From NCBI GenBank assembly GCA_965153355.1, contig OZ231127.1, positions 47,306,001 to 47,370,000 on the forward strand: a DNA stretch of 64,000 bases, written 5' to 3'. Positions 1 to 11,622 of the stretch are shown piece after piece. Within the stretch, counting starts at the first letter, position 1, and each line of letters begins with the position of its first letter. This DNA is from Flaccisagitta enflata. Lineage: Eukaryota > Chaetognatha > Sagittoidea > Aphragmophora. The translations under genes were made by a program, and so were the position numbers. The notes under the pieces are model-generated. The model saw nothing but the letters and a program-made list of their open reading frames with translations. It was not told the DNA's origin and did no database searches.

Positions 1-678
1 AATGTACCAATGCTTTTCCATGCAAAATTCAAATAAACACAATATAATGATTACATTTTTTGATAAAAAAAAAATCTAAATCAGTGCAATTTAAAGTATT
101 GAAAAAATGGTTTGCCTCACGAAATTTGGTCTTCGTTTGCACCCCGACTTACAGAGGTGCTTACATACATCCTGGTCGGTAAAAATCGATTTTTTTGATC
201 CATATGACCCTTCAAGATCATGTATTGGCCCAGCCTATGTAAAAAAACCGATTTCGAAAATGTCACTTTTTCCCCATCTAGTTGATTTTTAGCCGAAAAT
301 ATCATTTTTTAAGAGCTCAGTGCAATGGCCCAATGGACCAACGGACCAATGGACCAACAAAGCCTCTTATAGAGTTGCGTGTCCGCAACTAAAAAGTGGG
401 AAAATGAGTGTTTTGTATTCTTTTGGCTTTTGTTTATATGTGGGGTATCGGGGTGTGGATGGGGGTTGGACGCCCCTGCCCACCCGTCCGCAACGATATT
501 GTGACCCCGCTTCTCTTGTGTGCGATTCTTTGTTGGGAGGGAGTTGGGTGGGGCATTGGGTGTGAATGGGGGTTGCCTATCCATTCGCAATGATATTTTG
601 ACCCCGCGTCACTTGTTTTTTTCATTCTTTCAAGTATTCCATTATTACTCCTCTTTCTCTATTTCTTTCCTTATTTTC
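1..678. repeat. Repeat-derived flank with a partial copy of the abundant short repeat
   Basis: No gene is visible here. Positions 325-395 hold the right half of the abundant short repeat in plus orientation: a run of GGACCAA units, then AAAGCCTCTTATAGAGTTGC and a short palindrome ending in CAACTAAAAA. Positions 461-510 carry a fragment of its other half, with the CCCCTGCCCACCCGTCCGCAAC box. The small ORFs here are short and of low complexity. Confidence 0.6.
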
Positions 679-820
679 TTTTAGTCGCGGACTAGCTTTG
701 TCCATCCATCGGTTGGTTGGTTGGTCCGTAGAGGTCATCGAGTGAAGAAAGTGCGAAAACGCGCATTTCCCCCCCTGCCCACCCGTCCGCAACTGGTATT
801 GGCCGTGTATCCGGCCTGTT
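679..820 (-). repeat. Abundant short repeat, near full-length copy
   Basis: In plus-strand order it begins TTTTAGTCGCGGACTAGC and continues with a GGTTGGTTGG tract, a GAAAGTGCGAAAACGCGCAT box, CCCCTGCCCACCCGTCCGC and GGCCGTGTATCCGGCCTGTT. This order of blocks matches the copies at 7352-7519 and, inverted, at 61922-62078. A long (CTTT)n tract follows directly. Confidence 0.75.
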
Positions 821-827
821 TCTTTCT

Positions 828-991
828 TCATTTCTTCCTTTTTTTTTTCTTTCTCTTTTTTTTTTCTCTCTCTTTTATTTTTCTAACTTTCTCTCTTTCT
901 TTCTTTCTATCATTCTCTTTTCCTCTCTTTTATTCTTTCTTTCTTTCTTCCTTCTTTCTTTCTTTTTCTTTTCTCCCATCCTTATTTCTTC

Positions 992-1068
<77 letters not shown>

Positions 1069-1225
1069 TTCCTTCCTTCCGTCATTCCTTCCTTCCTCCC
1101 TCCCTTTCCTTTGTTCTTCTTTTCTCCTTCTTATTTCTTTCTTCCTTCCTTCCTTCCTCTCTTTCTTTCTTTCTTTCTTTCTTTCGTTCTTTCTTTCTTT
1201 CTTTCTCTCTTTCTTTTTTTCTAAA
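828..1225. repeat. (CTTT)n/(CCTT)n polypyrimidine microsatellite
   Basis: About 400 bp of almost pure pyrimidine on the plus strand, with CTTT the main unit and CCTT and CT variants. The long Phe/Ser/Leu-rich ORF across it is an artefact of the repeat. Confidence 0.95.
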
Positions 1226-2100
1226 ACAAAAAACTATAGGAAGCGTTGAAAACGCGTAACGCGAACACGTTAGCAACCAAAAACGTTGGATGCGATGCAT
1301 AACGCGATGCGCGAGCTGCTGGAAAACGTTAACGCGAACGCTTTTGAAAATCCCGCGCATCCTTAGCCCTGGTTAACACGGTTCAGCACAAATTCCACTA
1401 AATAAATAGGTTAGTGCTTATACCAAAACAGGCCAACTCAGCTGAGGTTTTGAGTAAACATGAGAGCATTTTGCTTGGGTGCTTCACATGGCAAAAGTTC
1501 ATTATTTCTTTTCGCCCTATTTACCTAATATAGAGTAGCCAATTTTAGAACCCTTACTATTTTTCTTTTATCAAAAATCGATCATTTTCTGTTTTTTAAA
1601 AGATTGTTCTTGAGGACCTAATTTGCATAATGCAGTGAGATAAAATAATATGTTGATAATATTTGAATTAGCTTTTAAAAATTTTTACTCTTCAAAGAAT
1701 TCTAATTCTACCTTTTTATAAGCTCTTTCATAGCTTATGCTCTAATATTTTAGTTCATTTTTTAAAACATGATTTTTTAAAACAAATAATTGTTCTTTTT
1801 CTGCAATCTGTGGGAACTTTAAAGTCAAAACAAAAACGGAAGATGAAGGAAATTTAAAAAAAAAAAATTGTCATTTTCAGGATTTTTGCTCCTCCATATT
1901 AACTATGTAGGGTGAAGGGATACTCCCAACTTTTGCTAGGTGGAGCACCCAAGCATTTCGCCACGCTCATATTGCTGTAAGGGGCCATAACATTGTGATG
2001 CTCTCTCGTCTACCAACAACCAAGCAGATCTCTTTGCACCGTCCCTGACTGACTAGCAGCATACACGTAAAGAAGAAACGCATGTATCGAAAAGATATTT
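1226..2100. other. Intergenic region with one inverted repeat pair
   Basis: I see no gene. The segment 1466-1497 (core GCTTGGGTGCTTCACATGGC) recurs inverted at 1930-1961, which suggests an old inverted-repeat element of about 500 bp. The rest is AT-rich without further structure I can support. Positions 1240-1360 are enriched in the unit AACGCGAACG. Confidence 0.5.
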
Positions 2101-2106
2101 TTTGGT

Positions 2107-2116
2107 CATTCTTTCT
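2107..2116 (-). promoter_or_regulatory. Putative histone downstream element (U7 snRNA target)
   Basis: On the minus strand the sequence about 12 nt past the histone stem-loop is AGAAAGAATG, a purine-rich block of the kind that pairs with U7 snRNA. Its position relative to the stem-loop is canonical. The call rests on position and base composition only. Confidence 0.6.
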
Positions 2117-2128
2117 AGAATATTGGGT

Positions 2129-2144
2129 GGCCCTAAGAAGGGCC
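2129..2144 (-). terminator. Histone mRNA 3' stem-loop
   Basis: On the minus strand the 16-mer GGCCCTTCTTAGGGCC fits the metazoan histone 3' stem-loop consensus (six-base stem, four-base loop) at every position. It lies about 60 nt past the H3 stop codon. This element normally marks mRNAs that end without a poly(A) tail and are made in S phase. Confidence 0.88.
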
Positions 2145-2203
2145 GTTGGGGTGGTAGTGGTGTTGTCGATGTCGTAGTCAGGCGTTTCCGGATCTTGATC
2201 ATC

Positions 2204-2623
<420 letters not shown>

Positions 2624-2679
2624 TCAGATGTTCTTCTTTCGAAGGATTAACGATGTACTTTGACGAAAAGTTGATGTGG

Positions 2680-2687
2680 GATATATG
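2680..2687 (-). promoter_or_regulatory. TATA-like box of the H3 gene
   Basis: The minus strand reads ATCATATATCCC, placing a TATA-like motif about 70 nt upstream of the H3 start codon. That leaves room for a 5' UTR of about 40 nt, as is usual for histone genes. Confidence 0.55.
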
Positions 2688-2835
2688 ATTCTCAGTGAAC
2701 GAGCTCCGATGACAAAGAAATGGCAAATTCTCCGAATGTAAAAAAGCTTATCAAGAAATCGAACCTTGCAGAGAGCTGAGTTGGTGGCTTAGTCTCGATT
2801 TGATTTGTCCAAAGAGGGCATAGATGAGAGTTGCC

Positions 2836-2896
2836 ATTGGCTGAACATACAGATCCTGATTGGATACAGTCAAAGCGCCATAATGAATATGATTGG
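2836..2896 (-). promoter_or_regulatory. Three CCAAT boxes upstream of H3
   Basis: ATTGG occurs at 2836-2840, 2859-2863 and 2892-2896 on the plus strand, giving three CCAAT motifs in the sense of the H3 gene, 220-285 nt upstream of the start codon. Clustered CCAAT boxes (NF-Y sites) are typical of histone promoters. Confidence 0.55.
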
Positions 2897-2978
2897 TTCG
2901 AAATGATATATTGATAAAAAGAACACATACTACACATGTTTGATAATGATACACACGCACAATCCCGCGCTCGCACAC

Positions 2979-3194
<216 letters not shown>

Positions 3195-3317
3195 GAAGGG
3201 AAGAGGGGATGAGATGTGAGAGAGAGTAAGACTAACGGACAGAGGAAGAGAGAAACAGACAGAGAAAAAGAGGTGGACAGACCGACATTCCGAAGGGCAG
3301 ATAGAAAAACAGCATGA

Positions 3318-3645
3318 CGTTCCTACGAACGGACGGTCTAAGCCTCCTATAGAATCGCTGGTCCGCGACTGAAAATACTAACGTTGGGTTACATTATCGT
3401 CGCAGACGGGTGGGCGGGGGCATTTAACCCGATCCACACACCCCTTCCTCCCCCCCCCAGCATCTAAAACGCTTGTTTTCCACTTATCCTCTCGTGTCCA
3501 TGGACAGACAAAGCCTTGTAGAGTCCGCGACTAGAAACAGAAATATCATTGACTGATTAGTGACGCGACTTTTAGAATCGCGTCGGTGGCCTCCTAGTTT
3601 GCGGTGAAATATCGACCGCTTTCATCAGTTTTGCTAAGCTTTGTA
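3318..3645. repeat. Partial copies of the abundant short repeat
   Basis: At 3331-3377 the plus strand has GGACGGTCTAAGCCTCCTATAGAATCGCTGGTCCGCGACTGAAAA, listed here only by its ends: GGACGG start and GCGACTGAAAA end. A second truncated copy at 3500-3540 ends TAGAGTCCGCGACTAGAAAC. Between them, 3400-3430 carries the GACGGGTGGGCGGGGGCAT block. No gene is visible. Confidence 0.55.
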
Positions 3646-4245
3646 CAGTACCTTCCGAGCAAACCCGGCTAAAACTGGAGGATTAATTTTTGTTACTTTA
3701 ATTTCATTTTCCAAACTTCATTTTTTGTATCTAACTTAATTAAAAGATATTTAATTCCTTGAACACATTCGGCTGTCAAAAAAAAATAACTCGTGAAATC
3801 AAAGTGCATGAACACATCAATATGGAGTGTTCTAACCCAGACCATTTTACCTATCTTAGACTACAAGAACAGCTCAGTCAGATAATTATTTTAGGTTTTA
3901 TGGCCATTTAAAGTTTTTAAGGACAATTGTCCTAAATTATTTTGAGACAATTGTCCTTAAAAACTTAAAATAGCTGTAAAACCTGAAATAATTATCTGAC
4001 TGAGCTGTTCTTGTAGTCTAGGATAGGTAAAATTTTCTGCTGAATCCAATGGTCTGGGTTAGAGCACTTCATATTGATGTCTTCATGCACTTTGATTTCA
4101 CGAGTTATTCTTTTTAACAGCCAAATATGTTCAAGGAAGTAAGTATCTTTTAATGAAGTTAAATATGAAAAATGAAGCTTGGGAGGAAATTAAACTAAAG
4201 AAAATTAATCCTCCAGTTTTAGCCGGGTTTGCTCGGAAGGTACTG
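3646..4245. mobile_element. Tc1/mariner-type non-autonomous inverted-repeat element
   Basis: The termini are near-perfect inverted repeats starting CAGTACCTTCCGAGCAAACC on the left, with the reverse complement on the right. They are flanked by TA on both sides (3644-3645, 4246-4247). The inverted repeat continues inward through most of the 600-bp element, including AGCTCAGTCAGATAATTATT and its complement, so the whole element can fold back. TA duplication plus a CAGT start fit Tc1/mariner. No transposase is present; the two ORFs across 4131-4388 mirror each other and are not credible. Confidence 0.85.
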
Positions 4246-7000
4246 TATGTTGGGGGTGACGCATTTCTGCTATTCCCATCTTTAGGTGGAGAAATGACCA
4301 TCCTTTCCTGTGACTCTCCCCAGTCCCCTACTTGCCCGGCGACATCTGCCGCACTTTGGCATTTATCTGTCGAGTAGCGTAACGACACCTCTGGACTCTA
4401 TTATCTGTACATAAAATCTCTCTTCCCTGAATATATATTCATTTATTAGTTTTTGTAACCAGAAAGACAATTCAGTGGTTCTCTACGTAGATTCATAGAT
4501 CTTTTTCCATCGTTCTCCAAGATCAGCAATGCTCGAACCTTTTGTCCGTCCTTCCGCGGTGTTTTTCAACGCAAAGTTGGTCTTCACTAATATTCAATCG
4601 TTGGATGTAACTCTGCATTTCTTCTTCGGTCTGAAAAAAAAAACAAGCCATATAGGTAGGTACTAGGTAGGAGCAAAAAGGCGGGTTGGCAGAGGCAGTG
4701 ATGCTTGAAATCGATCGTTTTGGCCTGAAGTGTTACATATTGCTCCACCTATCATACGGACCAAACGGCCTACCGACTTACCGACCTACCCACTGACAGA
4801 TGGACTAAAATCTGTGGCAAGCGACTAAAAAACAAGGTCGGATAATTTGCTAAAAAGTGGTCGCTTACGGGTGGGCAGGAGTCGTGATGCGGTTGGGCAC
4901 AGGGAGTTAAGTTCTGCAGGCGGGCAGAGGCCGGTGTGTGGGTGGGCAGGGGCAGTAGTGAGGGTTGGTAGGGGCAAAAATGCACAGAAATCAATTTTTT
5001 GGACAATTTTGCGTCGTCCAAACTGGCCTATAGACATTACAGTGATACAGACAGTCAAAATGACAGCACACCCTCCTAAAGAGTCCACCCATAGATCTTA
5101 GATCGATAAAGATAGGGGTCAATGTCCACGGGACTGACCATGACAGACACTTATAGTACCCCATGGGGCATCAAAAAGACGTCGAGGCAAGTTTTTAAAA
5201 CTCTGGGTTTTCCTTCTACTTCGTTTTACCTCTGGAAAGCATCAGTGAACCATTTTTCACAAAATGTAATGGAAGGACTCAACTTTGTCGGCTCATATAG
5301 GTGATTTTCAGCGGCAGACTCACATTATGAAGCGAAAAAATTGCATTTTTAGAGCTTGATTATTGAAGTTACCTTTGACAGATTCGTAAACTTATTGGTC
5401 AGGGGGATTAGAATTGGTCATTGCTAAACCTTAATGGGGCCCCCAGGGGCCCCTAGGGCTGGGGGCCAGGGGTAGTGGTAAAATTTTTGGGTATAAAAAA
5501 GTTGGTCTCATTCGATTCAGAATCGGTTGAAACGTACAAATATCAGGTTTTCAAAATTATGATAATTTTGACCAAGAAAAAAGTTTTTTTTTTAAGTCCC
5601 GGGGAAGCTGGGTGAAAAACTACATCGATCAGTATCAAAGGGCAAATCACGTTGACCTCCAGTTAGTCTCTGCTAGATTTACGTGTGCCAAAGTTTAAAC
5701 GGCTTCAAGATCCAATTCAATGAGACCATCTTAGTTGATTTGGTTTGGATAGGTTGTCCCCCCGTGACAATGGATATCTAAGGCCTTTTCTTCACAAATT
5801 GTTGACAAATACCAATTGTCCGAAACTCGGTTTTCTCTTCATAAAAGACGAGAAATGAGTAATTACGTGGAGATTTTTTTACCCATTCCACTCGTTTACC
5901 ATCAACTCAAACGAGGGAGAACAAACTAAGAATAATTGAAGCACAATTTTCAATGCAGAGGTTACTTGCTGAAGCCAGACACAAATGGGACAATTAAATT
6001 GTTGACAAATACCAATTGTCCGAAATTCAACTTTTGCTCACATAACTTAAACCATCAATGCCTCGGCATTTCTTTTTACAAGGGATTATTTCCGTGGTTC
6101 ATAGGACATATACGGGCTCATTTTTATAGTTTTTCAAAAAACGGTTGTCGTCATATCGGTTTTAAATATCATATTATTAAAAATTGTGAAAAAATGTAAT
6201 TTTCTATCCATTCTCATTCAGGTGCACTTATAAGAACGTTAAGAACAAAACGAGCATGTTTTTTTTCTTTTAGTTGAGCGAGCTCCCAATATAGAAACTC
6301 AATAAAGAAAATGACTGAAAAGCGATAGTTTGACAAAGATATTTACAGAAATGGAAAATGTTACACCCTGTTACATGAAAATAGAGGGGTACATGACGGC
6401 AAGGAGTACTAAATCTCGTACCAAAACTATTGTTAGTGCAATTGTTTTCGCTGGATTCATTGCATCATGTCTACCAAAGACTAGGGAAACCTCAAGGAAA
6501 GTTTTTGTTCGCTACTTTTTCATTTTTGCAGTAGGCTACAAAGACGCGTCAACTCAGAGAAATTGAGGAAGAGAAAAAAGTTGTCAGAAATTTTTATGTC
6601 CTTCGACCTTGGCATATCTGCTACAAAATTTAAAAAAATATTATCATTTTTATCAGGCTTTGCTTAATTTATCACAGAGTCAGACAACAGTGCTTTTTTT
6701 TGCGATGAAAATAGTAATAATCAAGAGAAAATTAAATAATGCTGAGAAAACCTCGTTTTGACATAAGTAGGAGAACCGTGTGGTCATGTTCGCCCATCTA
6801 CCTTAAAGATTTAGCTTTGCTGATTTCAAATCTGTTTTTAAAAATCGTCTGCGATTTGGCGAAAAATGGCGAGAGACAAAACAGTCAACCCTTTTCATTA
6901 GCGGTAGGAGAATGAATATTGTCATGGAATTGACGCGTAGATTTGGTGCAAACGATTCATGCGTCGCGTTCGCGTTGCTACGCAATTTCATTTTCGTTTT
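4246..7000. other. Intergenic region with repeat fragments
   Basis: No gene is supported. Positions 4757-4835 hold a diverged copy of the abundant short repeat (GGACCAAACGG to AAGCGACTAAAAA), followed by GTCGCTTACGGGTGGGCAGG. Positions 5078-5340 are an inverted copy of 49480-49660. Positions 5430-5475 are a G/C-rich run of GGGGCCCC-like units. The stretch 5780-6770 is AT-rich; its ORFs are short and unrelated to anything I recognise. Confidence 0.5.
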
Positions 7001-7002
7001 TA

Positions 7003-7216
7003 GGTGCGCCATAGCACCTCTATAAGAGACTCTGTCTGTTGATTGGTCGTTTGGTTGGTTGGTCGGTTGGTTGGTCGGTCACGCTCGAGTTTAAATTCTC
7101 TAAAAGAAGCAAAAATCACTGGAAACGATTCAGAAATATACTAGGATGACTTTTAGATGCGTCATAGCACCTCTATAAGAGGCTCTGTCCATCCGTCCAT
7201 CTGTCGGCCACGCTCA
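7003..7216 (-). repeat. Two short copies of the abundant repeat, variant head
   Basis: Both copies (7003-7085 and 7150-7216) carry the variant head CATAGCACCTCTATAAGAG in place of GCGACTCTATAAGAGGC, followed by a TTGGTTGGTCGG tract or a short CCATCCGTCC tract. The variant head keeps a small palindrome (GGTGCGCCATAGCACC at 7003-7018). Confidence 0.65.
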
Positions 7217-7351
7217 AATGAATAATCGCTAAAAATGTTTGAAATAAAACTCATTTTGTTCATCATTTCATAGGGTTGACTTTTTTGGTTAAAATGGGAC
7301 ATGTGAATAAGGTGATTTAACAACATTTTGATTTTTTTTGCGATGATGAAT

Positions 7352-7519
7352 TTTTTAGTTGCGGACACGCAGCTCTATAAGAGGCTTCGTCCGTCTGTCC
7401 ATTGGTCCGTTGGTCTATCCGTTGGGCCGTGGTGATCGAGTTGGAAAGTGTGAAAACGCGCATTTCCGCCCCTGCCCACCCGTCCGTAACTGGTATTGGC
7501 CGTGTATCCAGCCTTGTTT
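7352..7519 (-). repeat. Abundant short repeat, full-length copy
   Basis: The blocks in plus order are TTTTTAGTTGCGGACACGCA, CTCTATAAGAGGCTTCGTCC, a GGTCCGTTGG tract, GAGTTGGAAAGTGTGAAAAC, CCCCTGCCCACCCGTCCG and GGCCGTGTATCCAGCCTTG. I count about twenty recognisable copies of this order in the window, in both orientations. Confidence 0.8.
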
Positions 7520-7611
7520 TCCAATTTTACACATTTCGTGGGGCAAAAAAGAAAATAAAGTGAATTTCCTCTTCCACATACAGCGACGTTTATTTTTTTT
7601 ATAGTCGTGTG

Positions 7612-7727
7612 TTTTTAGTCGCCTGCTACGCGACACTACATCCCGCTATGTCGGTCTGTTGGTTGGTTGGTCGGTTAGTTGGTTGATTGGTTGGTTGGTC
7701 GGTTGGTCGGTCGGTTGGTCCCCTTTT
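7612..7727 (-). repeat. Head and GGTTGG tract of the abundant repeat
   Basis: It starts TTTTTAGTCGCCTGCTACGC, then a long run of GGTTGGTCGG units ending where the inverted-repeat element at 7728 begins. The body and tail blocks are missing. Confidence 0.65.
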
Positions 7728-8565
7728 GGGCAGCAGCCCCGAAGGGGTCGATGACCTATTCCTTTACACATATGGGGAATTTTCTCCTTCTCCTTCTCCT
7801 TCTTCTTCTCCGCCCCCCCTCAACCAGTCTTGAGGCCCAAATCCCTTGATGAAGCCCAAACCCTACTCTTGAGGCCCAAATCTAAGCCTAAAGGCCAAAA
7901 TACTAGAAGATTCCCCATATGTGTAAAAACATAACCATGGCAAAGAAAAAAAAGACAGTTATTGCAATGTACTCCTACGCACTCATTTTTTTCATTCGCT
8001 TAAAATTCTTTTAGGTAGTGATAGTGAATCAAATTATCTAACCAGTGAAAAAATCGGAACTCAAAAAAGTTTATTTTTGGGTCCGTAGCATCACTTTTTG
8101 TGAAAAAACATCAGAAATAAAAGAGCGGGAGAAACTCCATATTTGCAACTTTTAAAGAATTCATTTTGATAAGTTTTACAAAAATTGATGCTACATGTAC
8201 AAAAGAAACTTTTTTGAGTTCTGATTTTTTTGCTGAGTCAAAAAATTGACATACTATGAACATCTGAAAAGATTTTTGAGGCTGCTCAAAAAATGAGATT
8301 GCAGTAGTGACTGTATATCATGTGAAAATTTTGTTCAATTGGCGATTCATCATTTGACAATTTTTGCAAAAATTGACGCTACGGCCACAAAAATCAACTT
8401 TTTTGAGTTCTGATCTTTTTGCTGAACCAAAAATTTGTCACACTAATACCACCTAAAAGGATTTGAAGTCATGCAAAAAAATGGGTATATGTTGGTATTT
8501 TGAAAATCACTGTCTTTTTTGTTTTTGCCATAATTAGGTCATCGACCCCTTCGGAGCCGCTGCCC
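7728..8565. mobile_element. Inverted-repeat (foldback) element, GGGCAGC family
   Basis: The left end GGGCAGCAGCCCCGAAGGGG and the next 11 bases to GATGACCTA recur inverted at 8535-8565. A second inner inverted pair (TTTACACATATGGGGAA at 7764-7780 and its complement near 7908-7924) lies inside. A minisatellite of CTTGAGGCCCAAAT units occupies 7828-7885. Related termini occur at 38027-38491 and 47351-48010. No transposase is encoded, so this is a non-autonomous family. Confidence 0.8.
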
Positions 8566-8981
8566 TGCTCTCTCTCAACTTCAAGTACAACCTACTCAGG
8601 CAGGGTACGGGTACTGCTGACCGTCTGACGCTTTTGCGACTATTTACTTTTTCGGCGTTTTTGAGCTTTTTGAGCATAGGGCTCCTGTCCAGATGCCCTA
8701 GTGACCTTTTCCAGCACTGCTCCTGCCCACCCGCACGCGACTAGGGTAGTTGTGTATCTGGCCTTGTTTAATCACAATATTCACTTTTTAGTTAGACAGT
8801 CAGTTACCGCCCCTGCCCACCCGCACATGACAATGTTTGCGGTTTATTCGGCCCAAATGCAGAGTTTGAATGCGCCCCTATAAAGGGTTCAATTAAGTCT
8901 CGGTCCGTGTGTCTGTCTCTGTCGGTCTCTGTCTGTCTCTTCCTGTCTGTCTGTCTCCGTCTGTTTCTGTCTCTCTCTGCC

Positions 8982-9029
<48 letters not shown>
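8566..9029. repeat. Repeat fragments and the (CT)n insertion site of element M
   Basis: 8698-8775 and 8803-8860 are tail fragments of the abundant repeat (CCCCTGCCCACCCGCAC boxes). From 8895 the sequence becomes GTCTCTGTCTGTCT and then pure CTCTCT up to 9029. The pure tract continues beyond the far LTR of element M at 46086, so it is the pre-insertion target split by M. Confidence 0.8.
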
Positions 9030-9033
<4 letters not shown>

Positions 9034-9819
9034 AGCGTTTAACGTCTGATTTCTTATCAAGCTCCTGATGCGTAATCGCGAGAACTGACTCCACTGCGTA
9101 GCTGCGCTAGTGATATGGAACGTACACCCGCTTAGGACGAATATTTGAGATGAGCGGTCAAATTGTCCGCGAAATCAGTCTATTCGTGGAATCCTGATGG
9201 ACAGAGAGAAAGAAAAGGGTTAGGACGAACTCTGTACATCAATGAAAGATACTTCTGTAAAGGCGCCAAAAAGGTAAAAGGTCAAGGACTTACACGGATG
9301 TTGTCGAACGGTTTCCAATCTAGGCGCAGGGCAGGGAAGTCGGGGAAAAAGCATCAAGAATCGAGTCTTTAACTGAGATTGTGAAGTCGAATGTCAGTAA
9401 GAGAGTCAGGAAGCTACTTTTACTTAACCTAGGAATAAATAACAAATTTAATCAAAGCATCACGAGATTTGAAATTTTTTGGCAGCAATGAAACAGCAAT
9501 TAATGAAATCGTCGCGTCGTGGGAATTCGTTAGAGGGGTCGAAGTTTATTCTCCTCCATGCGGTTGGGGAGATACAGTCCATTGACCCTCAACCGGAAGT
9601 CAGCGCTTTCGGCGCGCGCGCGCGTTCCTCCTCTTCCTCCGTCGATCGAAGATCTCTCTCCTTTTCCTCGATTTCCTCCACTCTGCAGTCGAGCAGACGC
9701 CATCTTGGAATCATCGACGGCGAGAGAGCCCCTCCTCTTCTTCGGGATCCGCGGAGTCGACTGCATCCGATCGAGCGTTTCTTGGCCTGAATATGGTGGG
9801 GAATGTGAAGAATGTTACA
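9030..9819 (-). repeat. 3' LTR of element M
   Basis: It matches 45296-46085 at about 784 of 790 positions by eye. The minus strand includes the segment CCAAGATGGCGTC (near 9700-9712), a possible YY1-type site and also the start of a small ORF (MASARLQSGGNRG), and AGAATAAACTTCG as a candidate poly(A) signal. The adjacent internal sequence on the minus strand is a polypurine tract. Confidence 0.92.
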
Positions 9820-9833
9820 GTCCCCCCATTTGA
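9820..9833 (-). promoter_or_regulatory. Polypurine tract of element M
   Basis: The minus strand reads AAATGGGGGGAC directly before the TGTAAC start of the 3' LTR. This is the usual place and composition for the plus-strand priming site of an LTR retrotransposon. Confidence 0.75.
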
Positions 9834-10654
9834 AATATTTGCCAAAAAAATTTCAAATCTCGTATCTAACTAGTTTCTTGTCAGGGAATACCGTTCATTT
9901 AAATTATACAAGCTATGACAACATCCGGGGCTCATCTCAAAAACAAAATTTCAAATTACAAAGACACCATTATAAATAACATGGATCTCGCGCGGATAAG
10001 ACGATTCAGAAAATGGGTTCTAGGAGCAGAGACACCTACCACCGTCGATCGTCCGGGCTATCGCTACGGTCTGGTTATGAATTGCTCCTCTTGCTCCATT
10101 CTGCATCCAGTCTTCATGCTAAAAAAATGAAATTAAACGAAACTAGATCCACGGGAATGATGGACTGAAATAAATAATTAGACTATAAGCTAAGTGGCCT
10201 ATACTAATGTATACACTATACTAAACTACGTACCAACGCCCCGTAGGATTGTCCACCACTCCGGCACGTGCGTCTCTGAAAGGTAAGTAGGAGGGGGGAT
10301 TCCCCCACACTCGGAATGGGCATGGAGAAACGGATTTGGAGAGTTAGAACTGATTCTCATTTCTCAAATCATACGCTTAATATTCTAATTTGGTACAATT
10401 GACTCATGAGCAATTCAAAACCCCCCCTACCCCTCGACACTTACGCGGGAGGGTCGCAGGGGGGTCCCCGGTGGGACCCCCTCCCCCGACCGCCCTCTAG
10501 AGAAGCGAGGACGGCCGGCCTGTCCGTCACCGGAAGCATCTCAAGTCGCCATTGAATGATCAACCGCTAGTCTTCCGCGACGACGTGAAACGTCGGTATG
10601 ATACGCGCGATTGAAGTGGGAAGACGATGGCCGGGATCATGGCGACGAGACCCT
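9834..10654 (-). other. 3' untranslated region of element M
   Basis: No reading frame here resembles a domain. It lies between the stop of the Arg/Gly-rich ORF and the polypurine tract. Positions 10420-10500 are G/C-rich with complementary blocks (GGGGGGTCCCC and GTGGGACCCCCTCCCC), so a folded structure is possible. Confidence 0.6.
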
Positions 10655-11519
10655 CTACTTCCGGCCTTTACCCCTGCCGCCCTTGCCTCCACGATAGGAT
10701 GGCGCGTCGTCTTTCCTACTGTGGCGTGGAGGGGGGTTTCTGCCGGAAGGTGGCGCGTGGTTGCTCGACGACGCGGAGTGGCGTTGAGTGCCGGAAGTCG
10801 AAGGCATTTGTCCGTCGGACTGAGCGAACTCAGCGCGGACGCGGTCGGCATCCTTCTGCGCGTCGGATAGCAGCTGGGCCATCTGAGCAACCTTTGCGTC
10901 ATGCTCACCGACAACTTTCATCCTAAAATTGTATTGTTCGATGAGCTTCCTCGCCAATCTGGCTCTATCCGCGGCGTGATCGGCAGCGTGGATCGCGCGA
11001 TCCATCGGAGATGAGTTGGGATAGAATGCCGCCGGAAGAATGTCTACAACCTTTTGAATGTCCTTTGGCCGAGGGTGATTTGGCAACTTGATGGCGATGG
11101 CCAACATCTTCTCGGTCAGAAGGTCTTCCGGCGATTGGGGAGGGCGATGTGAAGGAGAGGAAGCGGATGCAGTCGACGTTGACGACCTGTTGGACGTCGA
11201 CGCATCCCCAGACTTCCTTTTTGGACGACGATTTCTCTTCTTTTTGTTGGCGTTTTGCTCCTCTCGTCGCTGTTGGTCGTCGTTGACGGGAGGAGGAGGA
11301 GGTGGGGGCAGATTTGCGGCTGCCCCTGCGAGCGCACCCCCTTGGTTGTTCGTTGTCGTCGTCGTTTGAGTTGGGACACGGATTGGTGAAATGTCACGTG
11401 ACCGCTGGCGTTGAGGAGGAGGAAGCCGGGGAGCAGGATCATGTGGTAATCTCGCAGGACCATCCATCACCGTCGATGACAACGATGCGGATGCATCCGG
11501 CGGTCCACCCTTGCTCACT
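10655..11519 (-). CDS. Element M extra ORF, Pro-rich and Arg/Gly-rich protein (5' end cut by T1)
   Basis: An open frame of about 287 codons without an ATG at its left edge (first codon GTG at 11518). It begins next to the T1 target duplication at 11520-11525. The protein is proline-rich near residues 30-75, has a basic KKKRNRRPKRK cluster near residue 95, an alpha-helical middle and a GGKGGRGKGRK end typical of nucleic-acid binding tails. I recognise no enzyme domain. Its 5' part may lie across T1 in the ORF ending at 31683, but joining at the six-base duplication leaves the two frames one base apart. Either an indel occurred or they were separate overlapping ORFs. The position after integrase is where some LTR elements carry accessory or envelope-like genes, but no signal peptide or membrane segment is visible. 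Confidence 0.6.
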
Positions 11520-11622
11520 AGCGCTCCTGAAATGCACAGAAAATGGCTTAAGTAACCCCACCCGGCGCTTTTTCCTTTCCAATATAACTAAAAAAGAGTA
11601 AACAGGCCTCAGAAAGTCAAGG

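Noticed and set aside
9479-9790. 103-codon plus-strand ORF in the M LTR, repeated at 45745-46056
   Set aside because: It is antisense to the element and duplicated only because the LTR is. The sense strand has the more plausible signals.
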